64,000 nt of DNA from Eutreptiella sp. 'Long Island Sound 2002'. Taxonomy: Eukaryota; Euglenozoa; Euglenophyceae; Eutreptiales; Eutreptiaceae. Shown in pieces: positions 29,109 through 39,604 of the stretch; position 1 is the stretch's first letter, and every line of letters begins with the position of its first letter. Under the pieces are notes generated by a model that worked only from the letters and a program-made list of their open reading frames with translations, was not told the origin of the DNA and did not search any database. The position numbers were made by a program, and so were the translations under genes. Where the stretch lies: positions 157,050,283-157,114,282 of the forward strand of contig OZ038381.1 in assembly GCA_964036045.1 (NCBI GenBank). The letters run 5' to 3'.

Positions 29109-31868
29109 ATCCCACGGCTCCGGTGCCAAAATCAACAACCAGCGATTGTCAAAAACCAGAGGCGTACTTGCTTGCCTTTTTCCGGCTGCCGCCATAGCGC
29201 AATGTGCTGCATGGCCTTCCATGCCGGCCACGGACCATGATTCTTGCCTTTCCGGACGCGGCCATTAATCCCAGGTACCAAGGTTCTCCTTCATGGCTGG
29301 TTTCTTCGGGCCTGCGACCTCTGTATGGCCAGCCGAATCGGCGGCCGCAAAATAGCAATGTGACAGTTGGTAGGTTTTTGAAAAGCATCCATGTAGCCAT
29401 GTTAACAATGCACAATTCACTTAGCATGTACTTTCCATTGTTTGAATCGTCTGGGTCCGCGTTGCCGCTGATCTTGAATAAAAAGAACTAGGTTATTTGC
29501 TGCGTGATGCAACTGTATTGCTTCAACATCCTGTGCGCTTCCTTGGGCTTGTCCCGCTAGTTTTGCCCGAAACGCCAAAGGTGTATCCAACCGCAGAATA
29601 TCAGCCGTACATTTAGTATGCCACTTCTGCAAACCCGGACCACCGTCCTATCGCTTCTGGCGGATAGTGTTCACAGCCTCAACGCTGTGTTGTCCGCACA
29701 CACACACCACTATTCTGCATATGTGAAGGTAGGTAGGGCTGTCGATGCGCAAGGTCTCGCGCATGCAACATCACACACGAAACAATACCGTTGTCTTCCC
29801 GGAGAACGACATATATAGGTCTTCTTGGTGGCGATGCTTGGAGTGACTCAACACGTTTTGCCAACATCTTCGGACCCTTCCATCTGATGTGACCTTTTTT
29901 CTTCTCCTTATCCAGCTTTATCTCTTCAAGACTCATCTCGACTTGTTTCACATCTGGTTTGCAGTAGTTCTCGATGTCTGTACCCAACGTGGGGCCAGGG
30001 TCTGATTTTTCGTTCTTCTTGCGACCCTTTTTTTGGATAAGAGCCAAAGTAACGTCCATGACAACCGAAATCACACTGCAGCTGCCCAGCAACATTATGA
30101 TAAGCACACTCCAGGTACTCCACACTTGGCGGTCAGCACAGGGCACAGCAGTAGCTGGGCGTGGATTTCACCGAGGAATACTATGATGAAAAGAAGTGCA
30201 CAGTAAAGAATCCAAATCACCTCATAATATCGTACATTTGCAGGCAGTAATCAATGTAACAACAATGTATGCAGAGCGTAATAATGGATATTACAATGTG
30301 TGCCCTTGCAACACATGGGTTGGGGCCACGGTTACACTATCAATTCAATACAAAGAAAGTCGTATCAGTCCGGAAAGTCAGCGCCGAGCCCATCAAATAC
30401 ACCAAGCACCACCGGGACCAAGAAGAAGTTTCAGACACAAATCATCTTGGATTGTGTGCCGTTTGCTTCATCTTGGTGAGGGTTTGTGCCATTTTTCATT
30501 TGCTTTGCTTGGAGATTTTTGTAACTGTGATCTTCTGAGAAATGTCAACCCCCATGTATCATTTTCAGTTTTATCAAAATAATCAAGAGCAATGCACTAC
30601 AATGGAAGTCTCAGGGGTTACCAATATCCGATTCCTCTTCCTCAGGGTCGTACTCCTCGTCTTCCCCGTTCCTTTGCTTTTTTCTTGGCTGGACTCTGCA
30701 TTATGCGGTGACAAGAATACCTGTTTTGCAACAAGGGAAAGGATAACACAGTGGAAAAATGGCTGAAAATGGTATCTGGCGGTTTTGTCGTGCAAAAATG
30801 TACTCTACCGTTAAGACTCAACCCTACCAAGCATGGCGATGGGTTCCGACACAGAAGGCTTTCCATTGCACATTCACCATCCATTTCATCACGATTGGCA
30901 CATTTCAAATCGTTCTTCATTGTACAATCTTGGATTTTGTCTAGTGAGCTATGTGTACATTGCATGATGTTAGTGAACAAGCAAGGGTCACCAAAACAGC
31001 CTGAATGGTGGTCTTGATTGAATACTTTCAACGCTTCCTGAGCTGGTGTTGACCCCTGTTTGGTTGCCAACAATTCCAAAGCACCTCCAGAAAAAGTGGT
31101 TTCTGGATGGAACTGGGCGGAGCATGCATTTTTGAACTACTGATCCCTTATTGCTTTTCGTTGGCTTTTTTGTCTCAGCCATTTTGAAAAATTTTTCTGT
31201 TCCGCAGATCCGGCTGGGATTTGGCAGTGCTGTGGAGCTTTTGTAGGGTCCCGTCTGGGATCATTGATGAGATGACATATTGAATTGTGCAAAACGTCAG
31301 CAAGATACAAGCAACACTGTGCACAAAAGTGAGAAACCTGACATCAATGAACATATCCTTGTCCTCCATCCATGTGATGGAAAACACTTAGTCGTCTGCA
31401 AGCATGGTGTGTTGACAAACACACCAATCGGCAAGAAAAAAATCCATCCCTGGAATTGTTACACAAATGCAGGGTTTGTACATGTGGAGGCATGTGCCAG
31501 GGTGAGAGACTGCCGAAGGATGCCTCCACTGTTAAACTTTGGGCCCCCTCTGCCCCCCTCTCCTTAGGGCCCAAACGAAGAATCACCAGTCCCGCTCCCC
31601 TGCTTCCAGCCTGCTGGGGCGCTGTGACCCAACTTTTCATCGCGCTCCTCAGCATTTTCAACCTCATTTGTCTACTGTTCAGAACACTCCGCATTACAGT
31701 TGCACATACAGTGGCCCAGCTTCCCCCATTGGGCAAGTTGGAAATCACCAAATATTGTTTGCCTTCGCTCCTCCCAATGGAAGGGGTAGCAGTGAAGACT
31801 CCACGTTTGGTGAACCAGTGTCCTTCAACTTGAATCCCCACAGAACAAACTGCGGTCACGACAACCAA
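29109..31868 (-). pseudogene. 5' part of host gene split by the gypsy element
   Basis: Minus-strand exon-like segments upstream of the insertion, 5' to 3': about 31740-31868 (GHWFTKRGVFTATPSIGR); 31190-31330, with a hydrophobic segment (ACILLTFCTIQYVISSMI); 30755-31079, Cys-rich and probably extracellular (SGCFGDPCLFTNIMQC, DLKCANRDEMDGECAM); 30625-30735, acidic (NGEDEEYDPEEEESDIG); 29770-30146, with a second hydrophobic segment (LIIMLLGSCSVISVVMDV) and a charged tail; 29417-29632; and 29104-29260, ending LLILAPEPWDKK at the donor. The picture is a multi-exon membrane protein, with exon borders only approximate. A TAA lies upstream of the last segment. Family not recognised. The 11 kb insertion should disable it on this allele unless it is spliced out. 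Confidence 0.55.
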
Positions 31869-32075
31869 ACCACCCCCAAATGGGTGATAAAACCACCCTT
31901 AAAACCTCCCCGGGTGGTTTTATCCCTACTTTGCGGGTGATGAAGCCACCCTTTTGGGGGATAAAACCACCCCGTTGGGAGGAGAAAACCATCCCTTTGG
32001 GGGGATCCCCCCCCCCCAGTTAAAAACACCCCCTTCAAGGTGATAAAACCACCTCAGGGTGGTTCTATCCCACCA
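31860..32075 (+). repeat. Palindromic minisatellite cluster A
   Basis: About eight degenerate copies of a GGTGATAAAACCACCCC-like unit in both orientations, so copies can fold on one another. A C12 run lies near 32008. Confidence 0.8.
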
Positions 32076-32889
32076 CAGTGCAGATGGCACAACAAAGCAA
32101 TCCAAACAATGCAATCAGCTGCATACTGCCCAATGTAACCCTTTTTTTTGCCCTGTGGCTCCCAGCTATCCGGGTGGGGCCTCCCGTCCCAATGTAACCC
32201 TTGTCAACCCTCACCGAACCCTCAATAACCCTCACCCAACCTTCACGCAACCCTCACCACACCGTCAACGGCCCTCAGGCACCTGTCACCAACCCTCTCC
32301 AACCGCCTTTCATCGCATATCCCACACTGCTAGGCTTGTAGACATACTATAGGCCCAAAATCACCTCCCCCCCCCCCGCCCCCTATATATAGTCTTGTTC
32401 TCAAAAGTTCTCTCCCTCCACAGACATCCTTTCTCCTCACCAGCAGGTAATTGGAATGGGCGCTGGGGGAGTGTCACTTGGTCCGGAACCCTAGATACTG
32501 GTCTGCAGTCACATCTGTGGGGGGGTTCACTGTCTCGTGGTCCAGAATCATAAAGCTTGGTAGAAGAGGCAATTGGAATGGTGGGGGCAATGTTTCTTCA
32601 TCCAGAACTATGAAGCATGTGTCCACCTGGGACGTGATATGTCCACCTGGACCCGCTCCACGGACGTTTCAAACCTCATCTCAGACCGGATGCCCCAACC
32701 ACATTGAAAAAATTGTACCTGGCCCGGTCAGACATCCCGTAACCCAACGGCAATTCATCCCTTGCTCCAACTGCCTGTCCCCCATGTTACCTGCAACACA
32801 CATACAAAGACATAGACATAAGGCAACCTGTCTTCCGCTGCTCTAGTTCCTGGTTCACATGGATATGAGCCGTAAGCCTCCCCCGTTCT
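32076..32889. other. Unassigned spacer with CAACCCTCAC repeats
   Basis: A degenerate CAACCCTCAC-type repeat covers about 32190-32310. Several short stretches beginning GGAATGG and mentioning CCAGAAT recur at 32450-32610. I see no gene. Confidence 0.45.
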
Positions 32890-33130
32890 TATAGGGGTGA
32901 ACCCCCCCCCACCCCCCTAAAGGATAAAACCACCCCGAAAAAGGGGTGATAAAACCGGCCCCAGGGGTGAACCCCCCCCCCCCCCAAAGGGGGTATACAT
33001 CCACCCCTTTGGGATGATAAAACCACCTCCCTAAAAGGGGTGATAAAACCACCCCCAGGTTGGATAAAACCAGCCCAGGGATCCAAAATGGCCAAAAAAG
33101 TGCTTGGGGGGGGTGGTTTTATCACCATGA
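32890..33130 (+). repeat. Palindromic minisatellite cluster B
   Basis: The same GATAAAACCACCCC-like unit as cluster A, about 800 bp away, again in both orientations and with interspersed C or G runs. Confidence 0.8.
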
Positions 33131-33439
33131 CCAGAACACACAGTGTGTAAAGTCCCAATGCCTGCAAGCCTTTGGTTGTGTCCAACAAAATGGACATCAA
33201 AGACCCCAGAATTATGCCTCTGAATCGGAATCGGAGCAGTCCACATACTGACTCCATTTGCTGCATGCAGGCCTTGATGGACTGCGGTTTCCCTGAGCAC
33301 GAGTGTAAGTGTCAAGGAGCTTGGTTGGGACTCGTAGCCTACTCCTGAAATCATGACTCTTCGGGACATGGCTATCACTATGGAGATCTCTGTACTTGAG
33401 TACCTGAGTGAGAGCATCTGGGTCAAGGGTCCACTATTC

Positions 33440-34033
33440 CATCCAGTCTGGTCCCCCCTGGACTATTGTGATTACCCAGACCTTGCTGAACGCTATCATT
33501 GTTTGGATAGAGGCGTGGCTGTTCCCTTGCATACCCCTCCTTCTAGAAACACCTGTGGGCGGCTCTTCTGAGGAACTTGTGGAATTCGTTGTTGTGTATT
33601 TCGACGAATTTGGTCTTGACCAGACCTGTTCTTTCTGGAGATATTTGAAGAAGCTGCTGCACTCCCCTCACCTTCAATGGCAGTGCCTGGGGGGATATTC
33701 CTTGGATCAATACATGTCTAAATACTGAAGAATGCAGGAAAATAGGGCATTGTCGTCCAAGCTGCTCCCTCTTGAACAACAGGCATTACTCAAAGACGGC
33801 GTGCATCAAAACGGGCCATGCCCGCTCCGAATAACCATTGCTCTGTGGCCAGTATACCCAATACCAGTCAAATCGCTTTGTTGAATCCACTGCGTTGTTC
33901 CTTCACAGCATCACTTCGTCGGAATCAAACCGCATTTCCCTCCGCGTGCACATTTCCGTCGGAGGAGGAGTCTGATGATAACCGCACCATTGAAAAGCTC
34001 CATAAGAGTATGTTGTCAGAATACCAGAAATAA
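33440..34033 (+). CDS. Candidate exons of a plus-strand membrane protein gene
   Basis: The frame at 33440-33728 has a long hydrophobic segment (TIVITQTLLNAIIVWIEAWL) followed by an acidic/aromatic stretch (SEELVEFVVVYFDEFGL). After a stop, a second frame at about 33909-34033 begins behind a pyrimidine-rich CTTCACAG acceptor-like site and ends in a charged C-terminus (EEESDDNRTIEKLHKSMLSE) at a TAA. A GTAAGT donor near 33306 may end a preceding exon. I have not matched phases, and no family is recognised. Confidence 0.35.
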
Positions 34034-34196
34034 TAGAATACCAGCACAAACGTGGGATGGTGGTTGCCGGTGTTGGGTTGCGCTTTGGGGCACACACCAT
34101 TTGTCAAGCATCACCTTTTTCTTTTGGCATCGCATGTGGGCACGGGTGGGCCGTCCCCTCGCTTTTAGACGCGACTCCCCCCCCCAGTAGAAGTGG

Positions 34197-34335
34197 GCCG
34201 AAGGCCCCTGGGGGGGGGGGGCATTGGAGGGGGGGGTTCAGGGAGGGGCGATGGGGGGGGGGGTCGGGAGGGTCGGTTGGGGGGGGGGTCCAGGTGGGGC
34301 AATTTGGGGTAGTGGGGGGGGGGGGGCATAGGCTC
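34197..34335 (+). repeat. Dense poly-G cluster
   Basis: At least six runs of 8-13 G within 130 bp next to TTAGGG-like repeats, a strong candidate for stacked G-quadruplexes. Confidence 0.7.
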
Positions 34336-34366
34336 CCGTTACCTCCCCTTGCCCTCCCTCATGGGT

Positions 34367-34409
34367 GAGAGCTAGGGCTAGGGTTAGGGGTAGGGTTAGG
34401 GTTAGGGTC
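34367..34409 (+). repeat. Interstitial telomere-like repeats, left
   Basis: Six to seven degenerate TTAGGG/CTAGGG units, ending directly at the left inverted repeat of the first unit. Confidence 0.8.
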
Positions 34410-35467
34410 ACCGAGCTGGTGGAACCAGTCTTGGTTTTATAACCCTTTTTAGTGTCTAGGGTGGACCTACCAGGTTTAGCAGCAGCAGCAGCAGCAGCAG
34501 CAAGCAGCAAGCAGCAAGCAGCACGCGCGAAATGGCTAAAAATCAGAACTCTGTCGTGGTGCTTCACATTCGGGTGAAATTTTGGTGGATGATACCTATG
34601 GGTGTGAAGTACAATCACACAAAATTTGAGCAAGAAACTGAACGGTGGCGGCCGGGAACGGGATTCGCAAGTGGCGGACCTCAGTTTCAAAAACTGCAGT
34701 TTAGGGCCAAAAACAGCCATTTTTGGGCCAAAAAAGCCTTGGAACACATTCAAAACGGCCAAACGAAGGGAAACGGTGGGTACACTCCACGTGCGGCTTG
34801 ACTTTCCTGTCTCAACGAGCTCTTTGCGGCCCTCTAACTCCATGATATGTCCCGGAAACGGCCCAAAAAGGCCCCCGGAAACTCCAAATGCCGACAGCCA
34901 CAAACCAAGAATAGGCCATATCTTTGGCTACATGGCTCAAAATGTGATTCCGAGGGCACCTACTCCACCCACAACCCCCCACTTTTTGTGGTTTCCACCC
35001 TTCTGAATTGCCCCAACGGACGCCTAGACCCCAATACCTAGGCCCACTAGGCTGCGGCAAGCTGCAAGCTCCAAATAGGTGGGTGCCCAAATGGGTCAAC
35101 AGGGTCCATCCAGTAGGGGCAAAAAGATGATTTTTCTCAAAAATGATCCTAGACCACGTGCGACGCTAAAACAAGTGTTTTTGGACCGTTTTAAGCTTGT
35201 GGTGGCTCATTTTGGTCCTCCGAAAATCCCAAAATGCCTTGAAAATGGGCTGTTTTGGGACCAAAAATGGGTCAAAAATGGGTCAAAAACGCATTTTTCC
35301 AAACCTCATCCTAGACCATTTGGGGTGCACAAACAGGTGAAATGAGCCCATTTGGAGCCCATTTTGGGGCATTTTGGCCCCTGAGAAGTCCAAAAAGCCT
35401 TGAAAGTGGGCCTCGTGGTGATGGGGTTCACTTGCAAGGTGATTTCACTTTGTCAAGAGCCATCAAT

Positions 35468-36262
35468 GGGGGAGCCTTAAGCGCAGTGCGCGCGCAGTGC
35501 AACTATTTGGGCGTCTGGCCGTACTAGAGACCCATACTTTGTGATACTAGGGGCCCCTAGGGGCATCATGGTGACCCCTAGCGTAGGTTTTGACTTCTGA
35601 TTTTGTTCCCCTTCTTTTGGGGACCCCCGAGAATGCAGGGATGACGTAGCATATGGAGGGGATCCGGTACGGAGTTGCATGAGTACGTGCGTGTACTCTT
35701 GCATTTGCAGCAATTTTTGATTCGAAGACAGGTACGGTACCCTCCATATGGTCCGTGGGAACACGTACCTGCACATGTATGGACCGCACCTACACAGGAG
35801 GACAATGATGATGAGGATGTTGTGGGTGATGATGGGGATGTTTGTGCCCTTTGTTGCACCAAGTTTGACCCTGAAAAGATGTCCATGTGTGACAAGTGTG
35901 AATTGCAATATTGTACGGATTGCATAGACACGCACACATGTGACAGTGTGACATTTCTTTGATTCTGCAACTGTGTCATGTTGTGCACACAAGTTGCGTA
36001 TTCTCAATGTGTACTTAGTTGACAATGGACCAGAAAGACAGTTGTGTGTTCTTGAGGGTGGCGACCAATGCGCTGTTCATGGCCTTTCCAGATGTGCATG
36101 ATGTGTGTTATGTTCAGGGAAGGTGGTTTGCATCTTTCTTGAGCTGGGGCAGTTTGGGTCACCTAATTCTAAGGGCGTTTCCAAGGGGTGTGCTTGGGGG
36201 CTCTTCCGGGGGAACATAGTCTAAAAGTAGCGCGCAGTGCGCGCGCAGTGCAAAGATTCCCC
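35468..36262 (+). mobile_element. Nested 795 bp insertion in unit 1
   Basis: Absent from unit 2, where the site reads CATCAATGTGTG. Here CAAT is duplicated on both sides (35464-35467 and 36263-36266), and the insert begins GGGGGA and ends TCCCC, giving short inverted ends. GCGCAGTGCGCGCGCAGTGC occurs near both ends (35481 and 36232). It carries a zinc-binding ORF and no transposase, like a non-autonomous DNA element that has captured a gene piece. Confidence 0.65.
35675..35962 (+). CDS. Zinc-binding domain ORF in the nested insert
   Basis: The frame ends with an acidic run (EDNDDEDVVGDDGD) followed by a dense Cys pattern, CALC...CDKC...C..C (CALCCTKFDPEKM, then CDKCELQYCTDCIDTHTC), like PHD, RING or B-box type zinc fingers. 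It stops at TGA soon after. The upstream part includes an AG-preceded tract (GCATTTGCAG at 35701), so this may be one exon of a gene fragment. A further protein-like frame (MDQKDSCVFLRVATNALFM) lies at 36025-36219. The origin could be a captured host exon. Function unknown. Confidence 0.45.
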   Translation: MHEYVRVLLHLQQFLIRRQVRYPPYGPWEHVPAHVWTAPTQEDNDDEDVVGDDGDVCALCCTKFDPEKMSMCDKCELQYCTDCIDTHTCDSVTFL

Positions 36263-36356
36263 CAATGTGTGAATCATTCTCGATGTCCCTCACCAGTCAT
36301 AGCTGATGTTCCCTCCCCCACCAGCTCGGTCCCAATATTCAGTCTTGATTAGGGTC

Positions 36357-37461
36357 ACCGAGCTGGTGGAACCAGTCTTGGTTTTATAACCCTTTTTAGG
36401 GTCTAGGGTGGACCTACCAGGTTTAGCAGCAAGCAAGCAAGCAGCAAGCAGCACGCGCGAAATGGCTAAAAATCAGATTTCCGTCGTGGTGCTTCAGATT
36501 CGGGTGAAATTTTGGTGGATGATACCTATGGGTGTGAAGTACAATCACACAAAGTTTGAGCGAGAAACTCAACGGTGGCGGCCAGGAACGGGATTCGCAA
36601 GTGGCGGACCTCAGTTTCAAAAACTGCAGTTTAGGGCCAAAAACAGCCATTTTTGGGCCAAAAAAGCCCTGGAACACATTCAAAACGGCCAAACGAAGGG
36701 AAACGGTGGGCACACTCCACGTGCGGCTTGACTTTCCTGTCTCAACGAGCTCTTTGCGGCCCTCTAACTCCATGATATGTCCCGGAAACTGCCCAAAAAG
36801 GCCCCTGGAAGCTCCAAATGCCGACAGCCACAAACCAAGAATAGGCCATATCTTTGGCTACATGGCTCAAAATGTGATTCCGAGGGCACCTACTCCACCC
36901 GCAACCCCCCACTTTTTGTGGTTTCCACCCTTCAGAATTGCCCCAACGGACGCCTAGACCCCAATACCTATGCCCACTAGGCTGCGGCAAGCTGCAAGCT
37001 CAAGCCCAAACAGGTGGGTGCCCAAATGGGTCAACAGGGTCCAATAGGGGCAAAAAGATGACTTTTCTCAAAAATGATCCTAGACCACGTGCGACGCTAA
37101 AACAACTGTTTTTGGACCCTTTTGAACTAGTGGTGGCCCATTTTGGTCCTCCGAAAATCCCAAAATGCCTTGAAAATGGGCTGTTTTGGGACCAAAAATG
37201 GGTCAAAAATGGGTCAAAAACGCATTTTTCCAAAAATCATCCTAGACCATTTGGGGTGGACAAACGGGTAAAATGAGCCCATTTTGAGCCCATTTTGGGG
37301 CATTTTGGCCCCTCAGAAGTCCAAAAAGCCTTGAAAGTGGGCCTCGTGGTGAGGGGTTCACTTGCAAGCTGATTGCACTTTGTGAAGAGCCATCAATGTG
37401 TGAATCATTCTTGATGTCCCTCACCAGTCATAGCTGATGTTCCCTCCCCCACCAGCTCGGT
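36357..37461 (+). mobile_element. Inverted-repeat-bounded unit 2 (1105 bp)
   Basis: Bounded by the same 13 bp inverted repeats (36357-36369 and 37449-37461). The linker CCAATATTCAGTCTTGATTA follows the right repeat of both units. No nested insert. The 89-codon frame starting MAKNQISVVVLQIRVKFWW is conserved. Confidence 0.65.
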
Positions 37462-37477
37462 CCCAATATTCAGTCTT

Positions 37478-37515
37478 GATTAGGGTTAGGGTTAGGGTCA
37501 TGGGTAGGGTTAGGA
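37478..37515 (+). repeat. Interstitial telomere-like repeats, right
   Basis: TTAGGG units after the linker of unit 2, grading into degenerate GGGTTAGG- and GGTTGGG-like sequence. Confidence 0.75.
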
Positions 37516-39604
37516 GCAGGCTGAGGGTTGGGGTGGGTGTTAGAGTCAAGGTTGGGTTCAAGTATAGTGTTGGGGTGCTCCACCGCCTGGGCGGGGAGGG
37601 ATGCTATGTTGGCAAGGGGAATGAAAAAAATTTTCGGGCGCCTTCGGCGCCACCATATGTATGGCCGGTAGCCATTGACCCTTGGTAACTAAGTGGGCCC
37701 GGAGGGCCCGGAGGGGGGGGGGGGGGGGGAGTCGCGTACCCAAACCGAGGAGACGGCCCACCCGTGCATGTGGGTCTTGTGTGGTGCAGACAGATTTAGG
37801 GCTGCCGTCAATACCCCATTCGACAAAAATGCACTGGCATCGCACCCGCGCAGTCATGAGCAGTATTCTGGATGTTCCCTCAAGGGCCAGCGTGTGGCTG
37901 AGCCCCCTCGTCCTGCCGAAACAAGGCGACCAGCCCGACCCCCTGGCCGCCCCACCCGAAGCGCTTACGCCAATCAATTCCGACGCGTTCCACTGACCGC
38001 CGATCCGACCCGACGCCGCACCGACCGGAACGCTGATCAGTCCCGACCTGTCGAACCGAAGGGATCCACAGGACCCGCTGAACTCATCCATCGGTTGAAT
38101 ACCTTCTGTTGCGCCCTCCAAGGACCCCCCGCTCAACACACTGCACCCCCCCGTCCCTCATCACCCGTGCAGACCTTTGCATGCACAGACAACCTTCGTG
38201 GCTGGGGCTGCTTCAAACGCTGTTGGCGACGGGCGCGTCTCGAATTTTGGAGCACTGAGAGATCCCCTGCTGCTGCAGCCGGGATTCGAAGCTGCTGATG
38301 GGACACCGCCAGGGCCTGAGGTCCAACCGGCCATCCCAGACCCTGCGAATATGTGTCCTGAACGTGTCTGTGGGGGGCCCGAGCCAGCGTTTGCCATTTG
38401 GTGCATATCTCTGCAGAGATCAGAGCCACGAACTTCCACCGGTGAGCACCCAATCTGTTGCATCCTGAGGCACAGAAGCAACACGAGTGACACGACGCTT
38501 CACAAACCGACCACAACTGGGGCTCCGATGCCGACCGGTGCGTCGGGTTGGGGGTTGGACCCGAGGGGGACCCTCCCTCCAATCCTCCTTCAAGCACCAC
38601 ACTGGGCCTGTGGTAATCTGTCTGTTGGGACCACAAAGAGCCACGGGGACAGACACAGAGGGAGGCACAGAGAGAGAAAAGGGGAAGAGATGGACGGAAT
38701 AACATCATCAAGACTCTCTGATTTGGTGTCCCGCTTGTTTTATTTGTCGTTGTTGGCTGCCCAGCCCCCCCCCCCGAGCGTAGCGGGTGTGCCCGTTGTG
38801 GTGGCCGTGCCTTCCCAAGTTTTGGTGATTCGTTGGCTGTCGCGGGGCCCATTCCTTTTGGATGCCCCCGCCACCCCTCCACATCTCAAAGTCGTTGTTG
38901 GTGAGTCTCCGGCCGCCGTTGGGTCGGCCCGCGCAGGCCTGTGGAGAAGGGCTAACGAGGGAGGGGGGTCTGAGGCCTATGGGGCCGTGTACAAAAACAA
39001 AACAATTCGGTGTATACTTCCGATCTTTCTACTGAGGACTCCGTTGTCGGACCCGCCGCCGCTCTGAACAAGGAAAATCCGGGGCAGCCCCACACAGGAG
39101 GAGGCGCAACAAGACCAGGGGCAGCATGACACACACTTCTGAGGGGCCGGAAAGAGCAGGAGGCGGCCCAACCAACATGACCCAGACCCAACGAGAGCAA
39201 ACGCAAGGAGAGATGACCGCTGTGACGGAGGCCGGAACAGCGGAAATCTGGCGCCTAAGCGTTAGCGGTCAAGCGGCGGTTGGAAGACACCCGCTTTTTG
39301 GGAGGGGAAACACCAAAGCCCTGGGCTCAGAGCCATCCCGTCCGACGCGGTGTCCGACAGCGTGTCACCCCCTGCCAGTCACCCGCTCTGCGGGGCGAGC
39401 GCAACTCTTCCAGTTTGAGCTCGGCGCACACTTCCTGTTCCAGGGCCTCGCTTGGCAATACCACTGCCGATGGTCACTACCCTCCGGCATCGCTCCGGCC
39501 TCCATCCTCTTGAATGCCGCGAAGCCGCAACACACATCGCAGTGCAAAGATTTGTCATGTGCCACGGCACCGTCCGGCCTACACACCCTTTCCCCACCTC
39601 TTCC
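37516..39604. other. GC-rich region with overlapping open frames, no firm gene
   Basis: Frames of 193-296 codons are open on both strands because of GC richness; none has a recognised domain. A G17 run lies at 37713-37730. The 37731-37774 block is an inverted, diverged copy of 34131-34177. Protein-like fragments on the plus strand (VGPAAALNKENPGQPHTGG near 39050, EGPERAGGGPTNMTQTQREQ near 39140) hint at exons that I cannot delimit. Confidence 0.35.

Larger units (their letters stand above)
34410..36330 (+). mobile_element. Inverted-repeat-bounded unit 1 (with nested insert)
   Basis: Bounded by ACCGAGCTGGTGG (34410-34422) and its exact reverse complement CCACCAGCTCGGT (36318-36330). It is about 90% or more alike to unit 2, apart from CAG-repeat length near 34480 and a 795 bp insertion at 35468-36262. 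A plus-strand frame of 89 codons from ATG 34532 (MAKNQNSVVVLHIRVKFWW) is conserved in unit 2, but overlapping frames on both strands are also open, so coding is unproven. No transposase is visible. Confidence 0.65.

Noticed and set aside
34238-34903. 221-codon minus-strand ORF in the inverted-repeat unit
   Set aside because: It crosses the CAG repeat (poly-Ala) and TTAGGG repeats (Thr/Leu repeats) and overlaps other open frames on both strands; composition is repeat-driven.
37558-38139. 193-codon minus-strand and 201-296-codon plus-strand ORFs at 37.5-39.1 kb
   Set aside because: They are mutually overlapping GC-rich frames without domains or clear starts; not reported as genes.
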